This document shows, piece after piece, positions 1 through 7,850 of a stretch of 55,737 bases of DNA (position 1 is the first letter of the stretch; each line of letters begins with the position of its first letter). The notes under the pieces are model-generated. The model saw nothing but the letters and a program-made list of their open reading frames with translations, made no database searches and had not been told where the DNA came from. The translations under genes were made by a program, and so were the position numbers. Source of the stretch: an uncultured Bacteroides sp. (GTDB lineage: Bacteria > Bacteroidota > Bacteroidia > Bacteroidales > Bacteroidaceae); the NCBI GenBank assembly GCA_905203765.1, contig CAJKXC010000014.1:1-55737 (forward strand), in the 5' to 3' direction.

Positions 1-455
1 GGTTAGATGCCATCAAGATGATTATCTCAAGCAAAGACATCAGTTCTCAGGAAGAATTGTTGCAAGCCTTGGGAAAGGAAGGCTTTGAGCTGACACAAGC
101 CACCTTATCACGCGACCTGAAGCAACTGAAAGTAGCCAAAGCAGCCAACATGAACGGGAAATATGTATATGTATTGCCCAACAATATCATGTACAAACGC
201 TCCAACGACCAAAGCCCAAGCGAAATGTTGATGAACAGTGGATTCGTTTCACTTCAGTTTTCAGGCAACATCGCCGTAATACGCACCCGACCCGGATATG
301 CAAGCAGCATGGCCTATGACATCGACAACCGGGAATGCCCTGCCATTCTGGGCACCATTGCCGGAGACGATACCATCATGCTGGTAGTGCACGAGGCCGC
401 TTCCCACGACGAAGTGCGCAGTTTTCTGTCACAAATCATTCCGAATGTAAAGTAA
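1..455 (+). CDS. argR: Arginine repressor ArgR (5' end outside window)
   Basis: Transcriptional regulator of arginine metabolism. An open frame enters from base 3 with no start codon in the window (it reads LDAIK before the Met at 18), so the gene begins upstream and this is a 3' portion of about 150 residues of a family usually near 150-160. The winged-helix N-terminal part is visible (SSQEELLQALGKEGF, then TQATLSRDLKQL). The C-terminal oligomerisation and arginine-binding part carries the family signature GTIAGDDTIMLVV. It heads an operon of arginine genes running in the same direction, so autoregulation and control of the downstream genes is the natural inference. Internal Met18 is unlikely to be the real start because it would remove the first helix. 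Confidence 0.95.
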   Translation, partial: LDAIKMIISSKDISSQEELLQALGKEGFELTQATLSRDLKQLKVAKAANMNGKYVYVLPNNIMYKRSNDQSPSEMLMNSGFVSLQFSGNIAVIRTRPGYASSMAYDIDNRECPAILGTIAGDDTIMLVVHEAASHDEVRSFLSQIIPNVK

Positions 456-492
456 ATGAAGAAAGAAAAAAATTATTAATCTAAAGAAAGAA

Positions 493-1050
493 ATGGATTC
501 GAAACAAATTGATGTGATGGTGGCTGATGCCTCACATGAAGTTTACGTGGACAAGATTTTGGATACCATCCGGGAAGCAGCCAAGGTACGCGGAACGGGC
601 ATCGCAGAACGCACACACGAATATGTAGCTACTAAGATGAGAGAGGGAAAGGCCATCATAGCCTTGTGTGGAGACGAATTTGCCGGCTTCACCTACATAG
701 AGAGTTGGGGCAACAAGCAGTACGTGGCAACGTCGGGTTTGATTGTACACCCCGATTTCCGCGGACTGGGACTGGCAAAGCGCATTAAGACCGCTTCATT
801 CCGCCTGGCACGCTTGCGATGGCCCAATGCCAAAGTGTTCAGTCTGACCAGCGGCGCTGCCGTTATGAAAATGAATACCGAACTGGGATACGTCCCCGTC
901 ACCTTCAACGAACTGACTGACGACGAATCGTTCTGGAAAGGTTGCGAAGGCTGTATCAATCACGATATATTAGTGAGTAAGAACAGGAAGTTCTGCATCT
1001 GCACAGCAATGCTCTACGACCCGAAGTTACATGAAGATGATAAAATTTAA
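493..1050 (+). CDS. GNAT family N-acyltransferase in the arginine operon
   Basis: A 185-residue GNAT protein. The acyl-CoA pyrophosphate-binding motif A is visible as HPDFRGLGLAKRIK, followed by a helix and the strand KVFSLTSG. It lies between argR and argG, 37 nt after argR and 12 nt before argG. No other acyltransferase for the first step of arginine synthesis is present in the window. Because the pathway here uses succinylated intermediates (see argF'), an attractive inference is that this is the glutamate N-acyltransferase, perhaps N-succinylglutamate synthase; the sequence alone cannot prove that. Odd feature: the C-terminal part has CEGC followed by CIC about 14 residues later, which looks like a metal-binding or redox-active cysteine cluster not usual in simple GNATs. 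Confidence 0.85.
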   Translation: MDSKQIDVMVADASHEVYVDKILDTIREAAKVRGTGIAERTHEYVATKMREGKAIIALCGDEFAGFTYIESWGNKQYVATSGLIVHPDFRGLGLAKRIKTASFRLARLRWPNAKVFSLTSGAAVMKMNTELGYVPVTFNELTDDESFWKGCEGCINHDILVSKNRKFCICTAMLYDPKLHEDDKI

Positions 1051-1062
1051 AACCACAAGGAT

Positions 1063-2268
1063 ATGGAAAAGAAGAAAAAAGTAGTAGTCGCATTCAGCGG
1101 CGGTTTGGACACCTCGTTTACGGTGATGTATCTTGCCAAAGAAAAAGGATATGAAGTATATGCTGCTTGCGCCAACACTGGCGGTTTCAGCCCCGAGCAA
1201 CTGAAGACCAACGAAGAAAACGCCTACAAACTGGGCGCTAAAGAATACGTCACCATCGACGTGACACAGGAATATTACGAAAAGAGCTTGAAATATATGG
1301 TATTCGGCAACGTGCTGCGCAACGGTACTTATCCTATCTCCGTAAGTTCTGAGCGCATCTTCCAGGCACTTGCCATTGCGCGCTATGCCAACGAAATCGG
1401 GGCAGATGCCATTGCTCACGGTTCTACCGGTGCAGGTAACGACCAGATTCGTTTCGACATGACATTCCTTGTGATGGCTCCGGGTGTGGAAATCATCACC
1501 CTGACACGTGACATGGCACTGAGCCGTCAGGAAGAGATAGACTACCTGAACAAGCACGGCTTTGCTGCCGACTTTGCCAAACTGAAATACTCCTATAACG
1601 TAGGTTTATGGGGTACATCCATCTGCGGCGGCGAGATTCTGGACTCTGCACAGGGTTTACCCGAAAGCGCTTATCTGAAGCATTGCGAGAAAGAAGGCAG
1701 CGAACTGCTGCGCCTCACTTTTGAGAAAGGCGAATTGAAAGCCGTGAACGATGAGAAGTTCGACGACCCCATCCTTGCCATCCAGAAGGTAGAAGAAATT
1801 GGCGCCGCATACGGTATCGGCCGCGATATGCACGTAGGCGATACGATTATCGGTATCAAAGGCCGCGTAGGCTTTGAGGCTGCCGCTCCGATGCTGATTA
1901 TCGGTGCACACCGTTTCCTGGAGAAATACACGCTGAGTAAATGGCAGCAATACTGGAAAGACCAGGTAGCCAACTGGTACGGCATGTTCCTGCACGAAAG
2001 CCAATACCTGGAACCGGTAATGCGCGACATCGAAGCCATGCTGACTGAAAGCCAACGCAACGTAAACGGTACGGCTATCCTCGAACTTCGCCCGCTCGGC
2101 TTCTCTACCGTAGGTGTGGAAAGCGAAGACGACCTCGTGAAGAACAAGCTCGGCGAATACGGCGAAATGCAGAAGGGCTGGACGGCAGAAGATGCCAAAG
2201 GCTTTATCAAGGTCACCTCTACCCCGCTGCGCGCCTATTATGCAAATCATAAAGACGAGAAAATCTAA
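1063..2268 (+). CDS. argG: Argininosuccinate synthase
   Basis: Joins citrulline and aspartate with ATP to give argininosuccinate, the penultimate step of arginine synthesis, in the cytosol. The 401-residue length fits the family. The N-terminal PP-loop ATP pyrophosphatase motif AFSGGLDTSF is at residues 10-19, and GSTGAGNDQIRFD and GTSICGGEILDS are further family blocks. It sits 12 nt after the GNAT gene and 13 nt before argC, so it is almost certainly co-transcribed. The partner lyase argH is encoded 8 kb away on the other strand. Confidence 0.97.
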   Translation: MEKKKKVVVAFSGGLDTSFTVMYLAKEKGYEVYAACANTGGFSPEQLKTNEENAYKLGAKEYVTIDVTQEYYEKSLKYMVFGNVLRNGTYPISVSSERIFQALAIARYANEIGADAIAHGSTGAGNDQIRFDMTFLVMAPGVEIITLTRDMALSRQEEIDYLNKHGFAADFAKLKYSYNVGLWGTSICGGEILDSAQGLPESAYLKHCEKEGSELLRLTFEKGELKAVNDEKFDDPILAIQKVEEIGAAYGIGRDMHVGDTIIGIKGRVGFEAAAPMLIIGAHRFLEKYTLSKWQQYWKDQVANWYGMFLHESQYLEPVMRDIEAMLTESQRNVNGTAILELRPLGFSTVGVESEDDLVKNKLGEYGEMQKGWTAEDAKGFIKVTSTPLRAYYANHKDEKI

Positions 2269-2281
2269 AAGATAAAACAAC

Positions 2282-3250
2282 ATGATAAAAGTAGGAATCA
2301 TCGGCGGAGCCGGATACACGGCAGGTGAACTGATACGCTTGCTGCTCAACCATCCGGAAGCGGAAATCGTTTTCATCAACAGCTCAAGCAACGCCGGCAA
2401 CAAAATTACCGACGTACACGAAGGACTGTACGGCGAAACAGATTTAGTATTCACCGACCAGCTTCCGTTGGACGAAATCGACGTACTCTTCTTCTGCACC
2501 GCACACGGTGACACGAAGAAGTTCCTGGAAAGCCACAACGTACCCGAAGAGTTGCGAATCATCGACCTCTCGATGGATTACCGCATCGCCTCTCCCGAGC
2601 ACGACTTCATCTATGGTCTGCCGGAACTGAACCGCCGCGCCACCTGCAAGGCGAAGCACGTTGCCAATCCGGGTTGTTTTGCCACCTGCATCCAGTTGGG
2701 ACTGCTCCCGCTTGCCAAGCACCTGATGCTGAACGATGACATCATGGTGAATGCCATCACCGGCAGCACGGGCGCAGGCGTAAAGCCGGGTGCAACCAGC
2801 CACTTCAGCTGGCGCAACAATAACCTGAGCATCTACAAGGCTTTCGAGCACCAGCACGTGCCCGAAATCAAGCAATCGCTCAAGCAGTTGCAGAACAGCT
2901 TCGACTCGGAAGTAGATTTCATTCCTTACCGTGGCGATTTCCCCCGCGGCATCTTCGCTACCATCGTAGTAAAGACAAAAGTGGCGCTGGAAGAAATCGT
3001 ACGCATGTACGAGGAATACTATGCCAAAGATTCCTTTACCCATATCGTAGACAAGAACATCGACCTGAAGCAAGTGGTGAACACCAACAAATGCCTCATC
3101 CATCTGGAGAAACACGGCGACAAGCTGCTCATCATCTCCTGCATCGACAACTTGCTGAAAGGTGCCAGCGGTCAGGCGGTACACAACATGAATCTGATGT
3201 TTAACCTGGAAGAGACTGTAGGTTTGCAGTTAAAACCCAGCGCCTTTTAG
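2282..3250 (+). CDS. argC: N-acyl-gamma-glutamyl-phosphate reductase
   Basis: NADPH-dependent reduction of N-acyl-glutamyl phosphate to the semialdehyde. The 322-residue protein shows the Rossmann glycine motif GIIGGAGYTAGEL at the N-terminus and the active-site cysteine in NPGCFAT (Cys132). TGSTGAGVKPG and YRGDFPRGIF are also family blocks. In this pathway the acyl group is probably succinyl rather than acetyl, inferred from the carbamoyltransferase at 24745. It is followed after 5 nt by a tiny ORF and then argD. Confidence 0.96.
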   Translation: MIKVGIIGGAGYTAGELIRLLLNHPEAEIVFINSSSNAGNKITDVHEGLYGETDLVFTDQLPLDEIDVLFFCTAHGDTKKFLESHNVPEELRIIDLSMDYRIASPEHDFIYGLPELNRRATCKAKHVANPGCFATCIQLGLLPLAKHLMLNDDIMVNAITGSTGAGVKPGATSHFSWRNNNLSIYKAFEHQHVPEIKQSLKQLQNSFDSEVDFIPYRGDFPRGIFATIVVKTKVALEEIVRMYEEYYAKDSFTHIVDKNIDLKQVVNTNKCLIHLEKHGDKLLIISCIDNLLKGASGQAVHNMNLMFNLEETVGLQLKPSAF

Positions 3251-3255
3251 AGGAT

Positions 3256-3351
3256 ATGGCAAAATTCAATAAAGAGGTTTTCCTCAAAGCAACATTCGTA
3301 GGCGCTGCTCTCGGAGCAGTGATTTACATTGTATCAAAATTTATATTATGA
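3256..3351 (+). CDS. 31-residue putative membrane micro-protein between argC and argD
   Basis: A complete ATG-to-TGA frame of 31 codons that fills the argC-argD gap exactly. Its start follows argC by 5 nt with the purine-rich stretch AGAGGAT immediately upstream, and its TGA overlaps the argD ATG in an ATGA junction. The translation begins MAKFNKEVFLKATF, with a basic amphipathic start, and then a hydrophobic segment of about 17 residues (VGAALGAVIYIVSKFIL), so a single membrane helix is predicted. It could be a real membrane microprotein or a leader that couples argD translation to argC. I do not recognise a named family. Confidence 0.55.
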   Translation: MAKFNKEVFLKATFVGAALGAVIYIVSKFIL

Positions 3352-4469
3352 AGTTATTCGACGTATATCCCCTCTTCGACATCAACATTGTCAAGGGAAA
3401 GGGCTGCCACGTATGGGACGAGAACGGTACAGAGTACCTCGACCTCTATGGCGGTCATGCGGTTATCTCTATCGGTCATGCGCATCCGCATTATGTAGAG
3501 ATGATAAGCAAACAAGTAGCGACGCTGGGATTCTATTCCAACTCCGTCATCAACAAGTTGCAGCAGCAGGTAGCCGAGCGACTGGGAAAAGTCTGTGGTT
3601 ATGACGACTACTCCCTGTTCCTTATTAACAGCGGCGCCGAAGCAAACGAAAATGCCCTGAAACTGGCTTCCTTCTACAACGGACGCACCCGCGTGGTATC
3701 TTTCTCCAAAGCCTTCCACGGCCGCACCTCACTGGCAGTAGAAGTAACCAACAATCCTAAAATCATCGCCCCCATCAACGACTGCGGACACGTAACGTAT
3801 CTGCCGCTGAACGACATCGAAGCGATGAACGCCGAGTTGGCAAAAGGTGACGTCTGCGCCGTAATCATCGAAGGCATCCAGGGCGTAGGCGGCATCCAGC
3901 TACCTACCGACGAATTCATGCATGCCCTGCGTCAAGCCTGCACCGCCCACAATACCGTATTGATACTGGACGAAATCCAAAGCGGTTACGGCCGTAGCGG
4001 CAAATTCTTCGCCCACCAATACAACGGCATCAAAGCCGACATCATCACCGTAGCCAAAGGCATCGGCAACGGCTTCCCGATGGGTGGCGTACTTATCAGC
4101 CCGATGTTCACCGCCATATACGGACAACTGGGAACCACCTTCGGCGGAAACCACCTGGCTTGCAGTGCCGCACTTGCCGTACTGGACGTGATAGAACAGG
4201 AAAACCTCGTGGCAAATGCCGCCCAAGTAGGCGAATACCTGCTGACAGAACTGAAGAAATTCCCCCAAATCAAAGAAGTCCGCGGACGCGGCCTGATGAT
4301 AGGTATGGAGTTTGAAGAACCCATCAAGGACTTGCGCCTGAAACTGCTGAAAGAACAGCATGTATTCACCGGCGTCAGTGGCACGAACGTCATTCGTCTG
4401 TTGCCCCCGCTCTGCCTCAGCATGAAGGAAGCAAACGAGTTCCTCGAACGCTTTCAGAAGGTTCTTTGA
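3348..4469 (+). CDS. argD: Acylornithine aminotransferase (class III PLP enzyme)
   Basis: Converts N-acyl-glutamate semialdehyde to N-acyl-ornithine using glutamate as amino donor. The 373-residue class III aminotransferase shows NSGAEANENALKLA, the cofactor Asp in LILDEIQSGYGRSG (Asp208) and the PLP Schiff-base lysine in TVAKGIGNGFPMGG (Lys237). The start at 3348 overlaps the stop of the preceding 31-codon ORF by 4 nt, suggesting translational coupling. A hairpin terminator follows at 4501, so it closes the argR-GNAT-argG-argC-argD transcript. The substrate is probably the succinyl form in this organism (inference). Confidence 0.95.
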   Translation: MKLFDVYPLFDINIVKGKGCHVWDENGTEYLDLYGGHAVISIGHAHPHYVEMISKQVATLGFYSNSVINKLQQQVAERLGKVCGYDDYSLFLINSGAEANENALKLASFYNGRTRVVSFSKAFHGRTSLAVEVTNNPKIIAPINDCGHVTYLPLNDIEAMNAELAKGDVCAVIIEGIQGVGGIQLPTDEFMHALRQACTAHNTVLILDEIQSGYGRSGKFFAHQYNGIKADIITVAKGIGNGFPMGGVLISPMFTAIYGQLGTTFGGNHLACSAALAVLDVIEQENLVANAAQVGEYLLTELKKFPQIKEVRGRGLMIGMEFEEPIKDLRLKLLKEQHVFTGVSGTNVIRLLPPLCLSMKEANEFLERFQKVL

Positions 4470-4500
4470 TATATTTGACAGATAATCAGCCAGCAAAAGA

Positions 4501-4540
4501 AACGGCCGGAAAGACAATCCCTCTCTTTTCGGTCGTTTTT
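4501..4540 (+). terminator. Intrinsic terminator after argD
   Basis: Arms 4501-4514 and 4524-4537 pair over 14 positions with two G-U wobbles, and the hairpin runs into a T stretch ending at 4540. It separates argD from proC. Confidence 0.75.
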
Positions 4541-4554
4541 ACTTAAAATTTATC

Positions 4555-4562
4555 TACCTTTG
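4555..4562 (+). promoter_or_regulatory. Bacteroides -7 box upstream of proC
   Basis: TACCTTTG matches the Bacteroides -7 consensus TAnnTTTG and lies 32 nt before the proC start, just after the argD terminator. No good -33 box is seen at the usual distance, so confidence is moderate. Confidence 0.5.
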
Positions 4563-4594
4563 TCCACAGATTACTCATTTAACACCAAGAATAT

Positions 4595-5368
4595 ATGAGA
4601 ACAGCAATCATCGGAGCAGGAAACATGGGCGGCTCCATCGCCCGCGGACTGGCAAAAGGAACCATCATCCCCGCCAGTGACATCATAGTTTCAAACCCCT
4701 CACAAGGCAAGTTGGATGCTTTGAAGGCAGAATTCCCCGCCATGCAAATCACCCACGACAATCAGGAAGCCGTGACCGGAGCAGACTTTATCATCCTTGC
4801 CGTAAAGCCCTGGCTGATAAAGCCCGTAATGAGCGAACTGAAACTGAAAAGCAAGCAAATCATAATCTCCGTAGCTGCCGGCATCCCCTTCGAGGAACTG
4901 GCGCACTATGTAGCGGACAAGACGATGACCATGTTCCGCCTCATCCCCAACACCGCCATCAGCGAACTGGAAAGCATGACACTCATTGCCAGCCGCAACG
5001 CCACCCGCGAGCAGGAACAGCTGATGCTGGATGTATTCAACCAAATGGGACTTGCCATGCTCATCCCCGAAGAGAAGATTGCAGCCACTACTTCCATGAC
5101 TTCCTGCGGCATAGCCTACGTACTGAAGTACATCCAGGCAGCCATGCAGGCAGGTATCGAACTCGGCGTATACCCCAAAGACGGCATGCGCATGGTAGCC
5201 CAATCCGTGAAAGGCGCCGCCGAACTGATACTGAACAATGACACGCATCCCAGCGCGGAGATAGATAAGGTATGCACCCCCGGCGGTATCACCATCAAAG
5301 GCATCAACGAGTTGGACCACGAAGGGTTCTCTTCCGCCATCATCAAAGCCATCAAGAAAAGCGTATAA
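4595..5368 (+). CDS. proC: Pyrroline-5-carboxylate reductase
   Basis: Last step of proline synthesis: NAD(P)H reduction of pyrroline-5-carboxylate to proline. The 257-residue protein starts with the Rossmann motif IGAGNMGGSIARG and ends with the P5CR dimerisation block that includes CTPGGITIKGINEL. It has its own likely promoter and is followed 36 nt later by a XRE-cupin regulator. Its partner genes proB and proA are at 22311-24717. Confidence 0.95.
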   Translation: MRTAIIGAGNMGGSIARGLAKGTIIPASDIIVSNPSQGKLDALKAEFPAMQITHDNQEAVTGADFIILAVKPWLIKPVMSELKLKSKQIIISVAAGIPFEELAHYVADKTMTMFRLIPNTAISELESMTLIASRNATREQEQLMLDVFNQMGLAMLIPEEKIAATTSMTSCGIAYVLKYIQAAMQAGIELGVYPKDGMRMVAQSVKGAAELILNNDTHPSAEIDKVCTPGGITIKGINELDHEGFSSAIIKAIKKSV

Positions 5369-5404
5369 AACGAACTAAATACAAATAACTAATTCATCAA
5401 CCAC

Positions 5405-5959
5405 ATGGAAGACCAAATCAGACAAATAGCCGAACGCTTGCGCGGACTGCGGGAAGTGCTGGAGCTTACCGCCGAAGACATCGCCCGCGACTGCGACCTT
5501 TCTGCTGAAGAATACCGCCTTGCCGAAACGGGAGACTTCGACATCTCCGTCAGCATGCTGCAAAAGATTGCCCGCCACTACGGCATTTCACTGGACGCAT
5601 TGATGTTCGGTCAGGAACCCAAAATGAGCACTTACTTCCTGACGCGTGCCGGAAAAGGCACAAGCATAGAGCGCACCAAAGCCTACAAATACCAGTCACT
5701 CGCCGCCGGTTTCATCAACCGCAACGCCGACCCGTTCATCGTCACCGTGGAACCCAAGCCGAACGACGAACCGATACACTACAACAGCCACGCCGGACAA
5801 GAATTCAACCTAGTGCTGGAAGGACGTATGATGGTGAGCATCGACGGTAAAGAACTTATTTTAAACGAAGGAGACAGCCTTTACTTCAACTCCAAACTGC
5901 CCCACGGCATGAAGGCGCTGGATGGAAAGACAGTACGTTTCCTGGCGGTAATCATGTAA
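5405..5959 (+). CDS. XRE-family regulator with C-terminal cupin domain
   Basis: A 184-residue DNA-binding regulator. Residues about 5-60 form a Cro/C1-type helix-turn-helix (LTAEDIARDCDLSAEEYRLAE), and residues about 105-183 form a small beta-barrel cupin sensor (HYNSHAGQEFNLVLEGRM, then GDSLYFNSKLPHGM). The gene lies 15 nt before the acyl-CoA ligase start, and the pair is probably one transcript, so regulation of acyl-CoA or acetate activation is likely. The ligand is unknown. Confidence 0.88.
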   Translation: MEDQIRQIAERLRGLREVLELTAEDIARDCDLSAEEYRLAETGDFDISVSMLQKIARHYGISLDALMFGQEPKMSTYFLTRAGKGTSIERTKAYKYQSLAAGFINRNADPFIVTVEPKPNDEPIHYNSHAGQEFNLVLEGRMMVSIDGKELILNEGDSLYFNSKLPHGMKALDGKTVRFLAVIM

Positions 5960-5974
5960 TTCCCTTTGCTTATT

Positions 5975-7630
5975 ATGGTAGAAAAATTCTTATCACAGAC
6001 GTCCTTCACATCACAAGAGGACTTCGTAAAGAACCTGAAGATAAACGTACCGGAGAACTTCAACTTCGGCTACGATGTAGTAGATGCCTGGGCTGCCGAG
6101 CAACCCGACAAACCCGCCCTGTTATGGACCAACGATAAAGAAGAGCACCGGCAGTTCAGCTTCGCCGACATGAAACGCTATACCGACATGACCGCCTCGT
6201 ATTTCCAGAGCCTCGGCATCGGTCATGGCGACATGGTGATGCTGATACTGAAGCGCCGTTTCGAGTTCTGGTACAGCATCATTGCGCTGCACAAACTCGG
6301 TGCCGTGGTTATCCCCGCCACGCACTTGCTGACGAAGAAGGACATCGTTTACCGTTGCAATGCCGCCGACATCAAGATGATAGTCTGCGCCGGCGAACCG
6401 GTCATTACCGACCATATCACCGCCGCCATGCCCGATTCTCCCACAGTGAAACACCTCGTCAGTGTAGGCCCTGAAGTGGCGGAAGGATTCGAGGACTTCC
6501 ACAAAGGCATCGAAGCCGCCGCTTCTTTTGTAAAGCCGGAGCACCCGAACACCAACGATGACATCTCCCTGATGTACTTCACCAGCGGAACCACCGGAGA
6601 GCCGAAGATGGTAGCCCATGACTTCACCTATCCGCTGGGACACATCGTTACCGGCAGCTTTTGGCACAACCTGACCGAAGACAGCCTGCACCTCACCATT
6701 GCCGACACCGGCTGGGGAAAAGCCGTATGGGGCAAGCTCTACGGACAGTGGATAGCAGGAGCGAATATCTTCGTATACGACCACGAGAAGTTCACCCCCG
6801 CCGCCATATTGGAGAAGATACAGGATTACCACGTCACTTCCCTCTGCGCGCCGCCCACCATCTTCCGTTTCCTCATCCACGAGGATCTGACGAAGTACGA
6901 CCTCTCCAGCCTGAAGTATTGCACCATTGCCGGAGAAGCCCTGAACCCCGCTGTGTTCGATACCTTCAAGAAGCTGACGGGCATTAAACTGATGGAAGGC
7001 TTCGGTCAGACCGAAACCACCGTCACCGTTGGCACCATGCCCTGGATGGAACCGAAGCCGGGCAGCATGGGATTGCCCAATCCGCAATACGATGTAGACC
7101 TGATAGACTACGACGGCCGCTCGGTAGAAGCCGGCGAACAGGGACAAATCGTAATCCGCACCGACAAGGGCAAACCGCTGGGACTCTTTAAAGAATACTA
7201 TCGCGACCCCGAACGCAGCCACGAGGCATGGCACGATAACATTTACTATACCGGAGACATCGCTTGGAAGGATGAAGACGGCTACCTGTGGTTCGTAGGC
7301 CGTGCCGACGACGTAATCAAGAGTAGCGGCTACCGCATCGGCCCCTTCGAAGTGGAAAGCGCACTGATGACCCACCCTGCCGTTGTAGAATGCGCCATCA
7401 CCGGTGTGCCCGACGAAATCCGCGGCCAGGTAGTGAAAGCCACCATCGTCCTCTCCAAAGAATACAAGGATCGCGCCGGCGAGGAACTTATCAAGGAATT
7501 GCAGAACCACGTGAAGAAGGTTACCGCTCCCTACAAGTATCCGCGCGTCATCGAGTTCGTAGACGAACTGCCGAAGACCATCAGCGGAAAGATCCGCCGT
7601 GTGGAAATACGCGAAAACGACCAGAAGTAA
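5975..7630 (+). CDS. AMP-binding acyl-CoA synthetase (acetyl/medium-chain type)
   Basis: ATP-dependent activation of a carboxylic acid to its CoA thioester through an acyl-adenylate, in the cytosol. It is about 551 residues long from the ATG at 5975; an in-frame TTG at 5966 is less likely. The adenylate-forming signature YFTSGTTGEPKMV, the GEALNP and EGFGQTETT blocks, the YYTGDIAW/GRADDVIKSSGYRIGP hinge and the C-terminal catalytic lysine in LPKTISGKIRR are all visible. It follows the XRE-cupin regulator. The chain-length preference cannot be read from sequence; acetate, propionate or a medium-chain acid are all possible. Confidence 0.9.
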   Translation: MVEKFLSQTSFTSQEDFVKNLKINVPENFNFGYDVVDAWAAEQPDKPALLWTNDKEEHRQFSFADMKRYTDMTASYFQSLGIGHGDMVMLILKRRFEFWYSIIALHKLGAVVIPATHLLTKKDIVYRCNAADIKMIVCAGEPVITDHITAAMPDSPTVKHLVSVGPEVAEGFEDFHKGIEAAASFVKPEHPNTNDDISLMYFTSGTTGEPKMVAHDFTYPLGHIVTGSFWHNLTEDSLHLTIADTGWGKAVWGKLYGQWIAGANIFVYDHEKFTPAAILEKIQDYHVTSLCAPPTIFRFLIHEDLTKYDLSSLKYCTIAGEALNPAVFDTFKKLTGIKLMEGFGQTETTVTVGTMPWMEPKPGSMGLPNPQYDVDLIDYDGRSVEAGEQGQIVIRTDKGKPLGLFKEYYRDPERSHEAWHDNIYYTGDIAWKDEDGYLWFVGRADDVIKSSGYRIGPFEVESALMTHPAVVECAITGVPDEIRGQVVKATIVLSKEYKDRAGEELIKELQNHVKKVTAPYKYPRVIEFVDELPKTISGKIRRVEIRENDQK

Positions 7631-7632
7631 TT

Positions 7633-7743
7633 CAGTTACGAGTTACAAGCTACGAGCTACAAGTTGCCATGCGGCATGCTTGTAGCTCGTTTTCTTTTGT
7701 CATTCACAGCCCGTGACTCGTAGCTTGTAGCTCGTAACTTGTC
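7633..7743. repeat. Long interrupted inverted repeat after the acyl-CoA synthetase gene
   Basis: The left arm (about 7635-7657) and right arm (about 7716-7738) match over 23 nt with one mismatch; both are built from the words TTACGAG and CTACAAG. A second, inner inverted copy of the same words lies at 7652-7690. Folded RNA would give a strong stem, so it may act as a terminator, but the nested words look like an interspersed repeat family. Confidence 0.7.
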
Positions 7744-7786
7744 ACTATTTAACTATTACATATACCCTTCCAAAAGATAAAAGACT

Positions 7787-7794
7787 TATATTTG
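7787..7794 (+). promoter_or_regulatory. Bacteroides -7 box for the PagL-like gene
   Basis: TATATTTG matches TAnnTTTG and lies 56 nt upstream of the start at 7851. No -33 box was found at the standard spacing. Confidence 0.45.
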
Positions 7795-7850
7795 TCACGG
7801 AATTGAACTTTACTTCAGACTTTTACAAACAATAAAGACCGGTACGGTAT

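Noticed and set aside
6122..7510. Minus-strand open frame of 462 codons
   Set aside because: Antisense to the acyl-CoA synthetase gene, whose motifs are clear.
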